Source: Euryarchaeota archaeon UBA60 (lineage in GTDB: Archaea > Thermoplasmatota > Poseidoniia > Poseidoniales > Poseidoniaceae). From it: a stretch of DNA of 12,756 bases. Position numbers and translations under genes: made by a program. Positions 1 to 8,100 of this stretch are shown in pieces. The notes below the pieces were generated by a model. The model had not been told where the DNA came from and searched no databases. It was given only the letters and a program-made list of their open reading frames with translations. Position 1 is the stretch's first letter. Every line of letters begins with the position of its first letter. Location of the stretch: NCBI GenBank assembly GCA_002503395.1, contig DARQ01000106.1, positions 1-12,756 on the forward strand. The letters are read 5' to 3'.

Positions 1-1
1 T

Positions 2-178
2 AGTGGTGGTTTCATGCTAGAGACCGACCACATGGACGACCCTCGTCGCCCGGGTGCGGTATTAGGACCGAAGACAGTGCCCAAACGCACCCAGGCGCTG
101 GTCGCGGCCGGTGTCGATGAAGAGGTACTGTACCGCACTCATGTTGAACTACCAAACTCGATTTACGGAATAGATTAG
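2..178 (+). CDS. C-terminal end of an unrecognised protein (5' truncated by window edge)
   Basis: One frame is open from the left edge to a TAG at 176-178 and encodes about 58 residues, ending LPNSIYGID. The composition looks like an ordinary soluble protein: GPKTVPKRTQALVAAGVDEE suggests an amphipathic helix, and there is no membrane segment. The in-frame ATG codons at 14 and 32 have no convincing ribosome binding site, so this is more probably the tail of a longer upstream gene than a small complete one. The stop lies 70 nt before the next gene on the same strand. I do not recognise the family and assign no function. Confidence 0.5.
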   Translation, partial: SGGFMLETDHMDDPRRPGAVLGPKTVPKRTQALVAAGVDEEVLYRTHVELPNSIYGID

Positions 179-248
179 GCGAGGGCCTCTTTCTCACGAG
201 CGCGAAACGTCTTCAAGTGATGGTGATTACCGATAAGTTGGTGGAGAA

Positions 249-1259
249 ATGAGAAGGGCGTTGCTTGCGGCCGTAGTAGTCCTATTATCGTCGTTTTCCG
301 TACCTGCTACATCGGCTCAAGTTTTACCAGAGGTGATACTGAACTGTGAACAAACCGACATCAACATCGATGTTTCCCCTAGCGGTGGCAGAACCGCTAC
401 TCTCAATTGTATCGCCGAGAATCCTTCATCCCTTACCGAAGATGTCGACATTTCTGTCGAAGTTGACATTGGAAATTCGTACCCAAGCTCGCTAACCATC
501 CCTCCGAATGGAGAGACTGAATTCCAAGTGACCTTCATCGCTGATGCGAATGCCCAACCTATGAGCATGGTATTCAATATTACCGCTGAGGTGACCGCGG
601 TTAACGGAATAATTTGGAGTTGGGCTTCTGCGGATGATGAATTCAGCGGCAATGTTCACATTCTCCCATTCCATTATATAGCACTCGACATGAATTCGAT
701 GACTCGTAATCTTGAAGCAGGTAAGGCCGATACGGTACTGGTGGAATTGACAAACCAAGGAAATGAAGCAGGAGAATTCAACGTGTTTCTGAACGAAGAG
801 ATGATCCTTGAAAATGCTGGATTCGTATGGGAACAATACTCGGCGACGGTCACTATTGACACCGACGAAACCGTTACCCTCTCTTTTAATTTCACCGCCC
901 CATCACCCGAGGAGGCTACAGAATTCCAAATCGAATTCTGTGGCTACGCCAAATCCGATGCGACGAATGAGAAATGTGACAGTTTCAAACTCAATGTCGA
1001 AGCTGCACCAAAGGATGCCTTGGGAACAGTCGGCAGTGTCATCGGCATGGATGACGAAACGACAATGATGATGATCATCGGCGGGGGTGGTGGTCTAGGT
1101 CTGCTGCTGGTGATGATGGTTGTGCTCAAGGTAGGTAAGGCGAAGAAGAGACGAATCGCCTCGCTTCCTGCAGAAGATGATTTTGACGACGAGTTGGATG
1201 ATTTCGACGACGACTTCGATGAACTAGATGACGAGGAACTTGATTTCGGCGACCTCTGA
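249..1259 (+). CDS. Secreted membrane-anchored surface protein with acidic cytoplasmic tail
   Basis: This 336-residue protein begins with a classical signal peptide (MRR, then a hydrophobic stretch, then VPATSA, probable cleavage near residues 23-24). Residues 25-265 look like beta-rich, Ig/CARDB-like extracellular domains: alternating hydrophobic strands, repeated phrases such as SLTIPPNGETEFQVTF and VTLSFNFTAPSP, and few lysines. Four cysteines (C33, C54, C231, C243) could form two disulfides. A Met/Gly/Leu-rich transmembrane helix spans about 273-295 and is followed by KVGKAKKRR, which fits an outside-to-inside anchor. The tail (309-336) has 19 Asp/Glu in 28 residues with phenylalanines between them. 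The ATG at 249 is preceded by GGTGGAG at 240-246, which supports this start. The domain class is inferred from pattern only. The function is unknown; a cell-surface or adhesion role is plausible. The gene is probably separate from the synthase operon, because 117 nt with a TATA-like box intervene. Confidence 0.85.
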   Translation: MRRALLAAVVVLLSSFSVPATSAQVLPEVILNCEQTDINIDVSPSGGRTATLNCIAENPSSLTEDVDISVEVDIGNSYPSSLTIPPNGETEFQVTFIADANAQPMSMVFNITAEVTAVNGIIWSWASADDEFSGNVHILPFHYIALDMNSMTRNLEAGKADTVLVELTNQGNEAGEFNVFLNEEMILENAGFVWEQYSATVTIDTDETVTLSFNFTAPSPEEATEFQIEFCGYAKSDATNEKCDSFKLNVEAAPKDALGTVGSVIGMDDETTMMMIIGGGGGLGLLLVMMVVLKVGKAKKRRIASLPAEDDFDDELDDFDDDFDELDDEELDFGDL

Positions 1260-1310
1260 ACTAATAATCGCCGTACTGCGAGACCGTACAACTGCGCTTC
1301 CAAGCCGATG

Positions 1311-1316
1311 TTATAC
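1311..1316 (+). promoter_or_regulatory. Candidate archaeal TATA box for the synthase operon
   Basis: TTATAC lies in the 117-nt gap before the enoyl reductase gene. Archaeal TATA boxes sit about 25 nt upstream of the transcript start, which would put the start near 1338-1342 and give a leader of roughly 35-40 nt before the ATG at 1377. The match is short and unsupported by data, so this is only a candidate. Confidence 0.35.
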
Positions 1317-1352
1317 CCCAACCCTCAAAGGGTGACCTCTTGGCTGGTCATC

Positions 1353-1367
1353 TGCCCCGTAGGGGCA
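1353..1367 (+). promoter_or_regulatory. Hairpin directly upstream of the fabI ribosome binding site
   Basis: TGCCCC (1353-1358) and GGGGCA (1362-1367) form a perfect 6-bp, GC-rich stem with a 3-nt loop. It ends one base before the GGTG Shine-Dalgarno core at 1368-1371. A second small perfect inverted repeat, ACCCT-CAA-AGGGT, lies at 1321-1333. If transcription starts near 1340, the first hairpin is in the mRNA leader and could affect ribosome access. No function is demonstrated. Confidence 0.35.
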
Positions 1368-1376
1368 GGTGTGCTA

Positions 1377-2171
1377 ATGCTTGGTTTACAAGGTAAAGTG
1401 GCTTTTGTTTTTGGTGTGGCCAGCGAGGACAGTATCGCGTGGGCAATATGCGAGAAGTTGGCCGAGGCCGGAGTCACTCTCTATCTCGGCTTCCAGAAGC
1501 GCTTCATGAGCCGGGTCTTCCAATTGAAGGAGAAGTTGCCAGCGATTGCTGGACTGTATCCTCTCGATGTTGCCAGTGATGAACTGACGGCTGAATTCTT
1601 CGCCGCCTTTGCCGCCGAGAATTCCGGTGTGAAGGCGGATATTCTCATCCATGCAATCGGATTTGCGCCGCGGGAATGCTTCGACCGGCCGATAATTTTC
1701 GTTGAAGATGAGCAGATCAACACCGCCATGACGATTTCAGCCAACTCGCTCCAACGTTGTCTTCGCCACGCCTTACCGCATCTCAATCCCGGCTCGTCGA
1801 CAATCACTCTGACCTATGCTGCCAGTACCCGTTACGTTCCTTCATATGGAATAATGAGCATGGCCAAGGCAGCACTTGAATGCTGGACGCGCGAGTTAGC
1901 GTGCCATCTGGGACCCGAAGGTCATCGAATCAATTCTATTTCCAGCGGCCCTATCCCTACCTTGGCCGCCGGCGGGATTCCCGGTTTCGATCGGATACTC
2001 GACCATGTAGCGGCCAATTCGCCACTGCGGCGAAATGTCAGTCAAGACGATGTTGCCGGAACCGCAGTGTGGTTGGCCAGTCATCTCTCCTCCGGGGTGA
2101 CCGGGCAGTGTATTCACGTCGATGCCGGTTTTTCGATAACCATGGTGCCGGAAAGCATCATGGATTCATGA
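1377..2171 (+). CDS. fabI: Enoyl-[acyl-carrier-protein] reductase, FabI type (SDR family)
   Basis: It reduces the trans-2-enoyl-ACP double bond with NAD(P)H, the last reductive step of chain elongation. The 264 residues match the usual FabI length (about 262). Visible family marks are LQGKVAFVFGVASEDSIAW at the N-terminus (nucleotide-binding loop, 4-22), IHAIGFAP (91-98), catalytic Tyr157 and Lys164 with six residues between them (SYGIMSMAK), a further Tyr147 matching E. coli Tyr146, and SSGPIPTLAAGGI (189-201), which resembles the FabI substrate loop. The start is placed at ATG 1377, not at the longer in-frame ATG 1308, because the protein then begins exactly like FabI and GGTG (1368-1371) lies 5 nt upstream. 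The extra 23 residues of the longer form show no homology I recognise. The next gene starts 1 nt after this stop (or a few codons later), implying co-translation. The multidomain synthase has no enoyl-reductase domain, so FabI probably supplies that step in trans. Cofactor preference cannot be told. Confidence 0.93.
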   Translation: MLGLQGKVAFVFGVASEDSIAWAICEKLAEAGVTLYLGFQKRFMSRVFQLKEKLPAIAGLYPLDVASDELTAEFFAAFAAENSGVKADILIHAIGFAPRECFDRPIIFVEDEQINTAMTISANSLQRCLRHALPHLNPGSSTITLTYAASTRYVPSYGIMSMAKAALECWTRELACHLGPEGHRINSISSGPIPTLAAGGIPGFDRILDHVAANSPLRRNVSQDDVAGTAVWLASHLSSGVTGQCIHVDAGFSITMVPESIMDS

Positions 2172-2172
2172 G

Positions 2173-5100
2173 GTGAGGCCAATTTCCAAGAATACCGATT
2201 CAACCGCTGACGGCCTTGAGCAAGGGCCGTTTGAGCCTATTGCCATCATCGGTTTGTCTTGCCTCCTTCCCGATTCTCCCGAGATTGACACTTTTTGGGA
2301 TAACGTACTCAAGGCCAGGGTCTCGATTACCGAGGTCCCCAGTGACCGCTGGAAGCCCCAGGACTTCTACGACCCGAATGGTTCCCCCGGTTCGGTCGCC
2401 GAAAACAAGACCTATTCCAAGATTGGTGGTTTCGTTCGTGATTTTGAATTCGATTGGCGGCGCTGGAGAATACCACCCGGTTCATTGCCGCAAATCGATG
2501 TGACGCAATTATGGGCGGTTGCAGTGAGTGCTTCAGCATTGGAACACGCCGGATACGGCGAGGGTGGTAAGGAACTGAATCGTGCCTTGACCGGGGTTGT
2601 CTTCGCCAATGCGGTCGGTGGTGAGAACCGAGATACGGGTACTCTCCACGTTCACGTCGACCAAGCGATTCGCTACGCACAAGAGAGTGGAATGACAGAT
2701 ACCGAGTCATTCCGGGAGAAATGGACTGAGGGATTACCGAAGGTCGACGAGGATACCATGCCGGGCGAGTTGGCCAACGTCATTGCTGGCAGGGTGGCTA
2801 ATCTGCTCGACTTACAGGGGCCGAATTACACCACCGATGCTGCCTGTGCCTCAAGCATGGCGGCTTTGGTCGACAGTTGCCGACAACTACAATCCCGCCA
2901 AGTCGATGTTGTCATCTGTGGCGCCAGCGACCGCTCGATGAACGCTAGCACATATGCTAAGTTCAGTGCCATCGGGGCGCTTTCAGCCACCCATTCAACC
3001 CCTTTCGATGCCGGGGCAAATGGTTTCGTGATGGGAGAGGGTGCCGGTGCCTTCGTGCTCAAGCGGCTCGGCGAGGCGATTGCCGAGGGCGATGAGGTAT
3101 ACGGAGTAATCCGCGGGGTCGGAGCGAGTAGTGATGGCCGTGGAAAGGGAATCGCTGCCCCAAGCCGTCGAGGTCAGCGCCAAGCCGTGGTCCGAGCCTA
3201 TGCCCAAGCCGGCTACGATTCATCCAGCGTCGAGTTGGTCGAAGCGCATGGCACCTCGACCCGGGTCGGAGATGCGACCGAATTGGCTACTCTAGCCGAA
3301 GTCTTTGCCGACGTTCCATCCGGGGACAATGTCGCCGTGGGTTCAATCAAGAGTCAGATCGGCCATCTGAAAGCAGCCGCTGGAATCGCTGGCATGCTCA
3401 AATGCGTTCTCGCTCTGCATCACCGAACGATTCCTCCGAGTGCCGGATTCGTCAATCCCAACAATACCGTTGATTGGACAAAAAATCCATTCTTCGTTCC
3501 GACCCAACCCCGTGAATGGCCGCTACCCAAGAGCGGGGCACCCCGTCGTGCCGGCGTCTCCGCATTCGGTTTCGGTGGAACTAATTTTCACGTCGCTTTA
3601 GAAGCCTACGACCCCGAATTCCACCTCGCTCTGGCGACTCTCTGGGAGTCGAGTTATTCTGCTGCGATGGCCGCCCTCGGGACTGCGAGCAAGGCTGAGG
3701 AAGGCGACACAGAGTCGAACCGTGTACTGGCTGATACTGGTACCAGTTCTGCCGCCTCGATACTCGATGCCAACGCCAGGCCGAGCATGACCCACGAAGA
3801 GTTGAAGCGCATCGAAGGCAGTCTGCTATTGTTGAATGCCGCTGAAATCGGTGCTTTGGCGGCAAAACTCCAACAACTCAGCGAAATCCTGTCGGGTGGT
3901 GGACCTGGTTTCGATGACGATCCAGCGGGTCGTCGGCTGTCGATTGAACTACCTAGGGCGAGCAAGGGCTATTCAGCAACCGGGGTGCGGATGGCTTTGG
4001 TAGCCACCTCGTGGGCCGAGTTCGACAAACGTGTGGCACTCGCTTTACAAGCTATGGATGACCCGGAAAAATGGGGTTTTCTAGCCGCGCAAGGGGTGAT
4101 GATTTCCGCCGAACCAGCCCTGTCTGAAGATGCCAGAATCGCCCATCTGTATCCAGGGCAGGGTAGCCAATATGTCGGAATGACGCTCGACCTTTCCAAG
4201 CGCTGGAGTGTGATTGGACGGGTATGGGAAATGTCGGATGAAACCATGGTCGAAGTCCTTGAGGGCGAGTCCTTATCCTCATTTGTATTGCGAGAAAATC
4301 TCTCTGAAGATGAGCAAAAGGAGGCCGAACACAAACTCAAGCAGACCGAGTATACCCAGCCGGCGATGCTCACCGCCGATCTGGCCATAGAGGGGGCACT
4401 GAATTCTCACGGTTACAGGCCGGACATGGTCGCTGGCCATTCCTTGGGTGAATATGCCGCACTGATGTCCTCGGGTATCCTGGCAATGGATGGCGCCTTG
4501 CGGGCCGCTGCCGCACGCGGTACCGAGATGGGAGCCGTGGTGATTGATGATGCCGGATTGATGGCCAGTGTCACTGCTCCATATGAGCGAGTCGCCGAGA
4601 TTATCGAGAGTGTCGACGGATATGTGATAGCAGCGAATAAGAATTCTCCGAAGATGACGGTTATCGCCGGCGAGACCGCGCCGGTCAAACAGGCGATTTC
4701 AGAATTTGAAGCAGCAGGATTTACCTCGGTGATATTGCAGACCAGCCATGCTTTCCATAGCCGAATAGTCGCTCCTGCAAACGAACCATTGAAGAAATTT
4801 CTCAGCGGCTTGGAAATAAATTGGCCACAGATTCCGATTACCAGCAATGTCGACGGCGACTGGTATCCCAGCGCCACCACGGGCGTTGACGCAAAAGCAG
4901 CCATACTCGGTAAACTAGCGCCACAGATGGCCTCAGCGGTCGAGTGGACCAAGCAGATTGAGACGATGTATGCAGCCGGAGCCCGCCTTTTCGTCGAGGT
5001 CGGACCGAAACGAGCATTGACGGTCTTCTCCAGCCAGATTCTCGAAGATAAACCGCATTTGGCGGTGATGACAAATCATCCCAAACAAGGCGGGATCGCC

Positions 5101-8100
5101 TCGCTTCTACAGGCGATGGGAATGCTTGCGCTCGCCGGCCGGCCACCACAGTGGCCGAAACACGATTCGCCGGAACTCACTGAAGGATTCCGCGCCGGCC
5201 CGATTGAGGCACACCAGACCAGTGCAGTTGTGAGTAGCAGTGAATGGGAGGAATTGCGCATCAGGAGTCGCCCACTACCCTCAGGTGGCATGCCCGCCAC
5301 CACCACCGCATCTCAAGTCCCTTCAACCGGCACTGCCGACGCCACCCCCCCGAGTGGTACCGCCAATGCTACGGCAAGTCCGACTCCAAGTGCTGAAGCG
5401 GCATCTCGTAACATCGAGCGCTGGGTTGCTGGTGAACTCTCGGCAATCTGTGGTTATCCAGCCCGTTTCTGTGAAGGTCAGGTCGAATTGAGAGGAGGAT
5501 TGGGAATGAGCGATGCGCAGATTTCGACTCTGGTCGCAAATATTGCGGGAAAGGTGTCGACCGACACTGAAGTCGACGTAGCCTCAGCCCTTACCGCGGG
5601 CGACATCTCCCGATGGGTCACCACCGCCCCACAAGTTGCTCCCGCCACCACCATTCCCACGCCACCACCTTCAGATACATCCCTTGCTGCAACTCCTTCC
5701 ACAGTTTCCTCAGGTGTACAATCCGGACAACAGGTAGTAACCTCTGCGACCTCATCTAGGCACAACAATCCCTATGTGGTCACTGGAATAAGTCTGGGTC
5801 TGCCCGGCGGAGAGCGGGTCTTCGACGATGACAACTTTGAGAAATTGGTGCGTGGCGAGACCTGTATCAGCAAGGTTTCTGATGAGTTCAAGCAGCGGAT
5901 TCTCGACAAGAATATCGTCCGCCTGATAAAAGGTAGCGAAGGCCAAGCGAGAATGGAAACGGCGTCGGAGTTCGCCGATATTCCACAACTCGCTGGGCAG
6001 ATGGCCGCATTCGATTTGACCGAAGAATTCGGTATCGATGCCAAAGTCGTCAGCGCTTGGGATATTTCTACTCAATTAGCGGTAGCCAGCGGTCTGCTCG
6101 CCCTGCGCGATGCGGCGATACCATTGACGCCCGAGGAGAAGGTCGGCAAGGGTGGACTACGCCTGATAACCAATTGGCAGATTCCAAGTGTGTACCGAGA
6201 TAATACCGGAGTGGTATTCGCAAGTTGTTTCCCTGGAATCGCAAAGTTGACCGAGAAAGTGAAGAATAATGGCGACGATGGCGAAGGTCGTTTCGACCGT
6301 TCATTCCTGTTTCAGGTTCTCAATATGGGGCATTCACAATTCGCCCAGATGACCGGCATCCGAGGCCCGAATTCTACGATTAACCTTGCCTGTGCATCGA
6401 CTGCCGCAGCCTTCAGCATCGCTGAAGATTGGCTCGATTGCGGCCGCGTCGAGCGGGTGGTGATCATCTCTGCTGACAATGTCACCGGCGAAGACCTGTG
6501 GGAATGGATCGGCGCAGGCTTCGCCGCCAGTGGAGCCGCTTCGACCTCAGATGTGGTCGAGGAAGCGGCTCTTCCTTTCGATGCCCGGCGTAATGGCATG
6601 ATTCTCGGGATGGGGGCGGCGTCTTTCGTCGTCGAGCGTCGTAGCGACGCCGCCGAGCGGGGGGTACAGCCCTATGCCGAATTGCTGGGGGCGACACTGG
6701 CAAACTCCTCGTTCCACGGAACCCGTCTAGACGTAGCGCACGTCTCTGCCAGCGTCAACAATTTCGTTGGCCAGATGGAGACCAAGTGGGGGTTGAACCG
6801 CAATAGCATCGCCCCTCACACTTTCTTCATGAGTCATGAGACCTACACCCCAGCCAGAGGTGGCTCGGCGCAGGCTGAGGTAAAGGCACTACGCGATACA
6901 TTCGGTGAGTCGACAAATAGTCTGGTCATCACCAATACCAAGGGTTTCACAGGTCATCCGATGGGAGTGGGTATCGAAGATGCGGTTCTCATCTATGCTC
7001 TTGCGACAGGTCGTGCACCACCGATTGCCAACCACCGAGAAGTCGACCCAGAACTGGGTGACCTCAATATCTCCAAGGGGGGATATTTTGCTGGAATGGA
7101 ATATGGTCTGCGCTTCGCTGCTGGCTTCGGCAGCCAACTCGCGGTTACGATGTGGAAGAGGTGTGAAATCGAGGGTGAGAGAATCGATGGTCATCGCCTG
7201 ATGGAGTGGAATCGCCAACTGGCCGGACGCGACGACCTAGAATTGAGAATTCTCGATAATAAATTAGTTGCGTATGTCGGTAGTGAAGAAAACCTTCACG
7301 GTGGCCTTCAGGGCGAGGCATTTCCCCTCACCTCCAATCTCGCTAAACCCGAACCAACTCCCGAACCGGCACCTCAGACACCCACCTCACCTACGGCACC
7401 CGTAGCACCCGAATCGGCGCCACAATCGGCCGCCGTAGAGCAACCTCCACCTGTCCATAGCGGCGATACATCAGAGATTGAGAGTTTAGTTGTCGAGGTG
7501 GTCGTCGAACACACCGGCTATCCCGCTGATTTCATCGAACTAGACCAGGATCTGGAAGGTGAATTGGGTATTGATACCGTCAAGCAGGCCGAGATAATGG
7601 GCGATATCCGTGCGAAGTTTTCCCTTCCAATCGACGAGGATTTTGTCCTATCCGAACATCCAACTCTCAATCACATGATTGCTTACATCGTCAAGATGAG
7701 TGTAGGTACAGAGCCTACTTCCGAGCCAGTCACGACGGCTTCAACAGAATCTATCCCGCATACTCCCGAACCTGAACCTGAGATTTTATCCTCAGAAAGC
7801 GAAGTAATATCCACGCCAGAACCTTCTGTTTCTACTGTGGAGGCCGATGCCACCGAAGCCACTGAAGCCCCCGTGATTCCAGAGATTCCAACTCAAACCA
7901 GCGATTCCGGCGATGTCGCAGATATAGTTCTCGATGTTGTCGTCGAACATACCGGATATCCCAAGGATTTTCTTGAATTAGACCAAGACCTCGAGGGAGA
8001 GTTGGGGATTGATACGGTCAAGCAAGCTGAGATAATGGGTGACATCCGAGCGAAATTCACCCTACCGCTAGATGAGGGATTCAGTCTGGCCGACCATCCG

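Noticed and set aside
944..1321. Minus-strand open frame rich in serine opposite the acidic-tail gene
   Set aside because: The serine runs are the antisense reading of Asp/Glu codons in the acidic tail; no start signal and no family resemblance.
1308..1376. N-terminal extension of the enoyl reductase from ATG 1308
   Set aside because: It has no ribosome site, covers the likely promoter and leader, and does not match the FabI N-terminus, which begins at ATG 1377.
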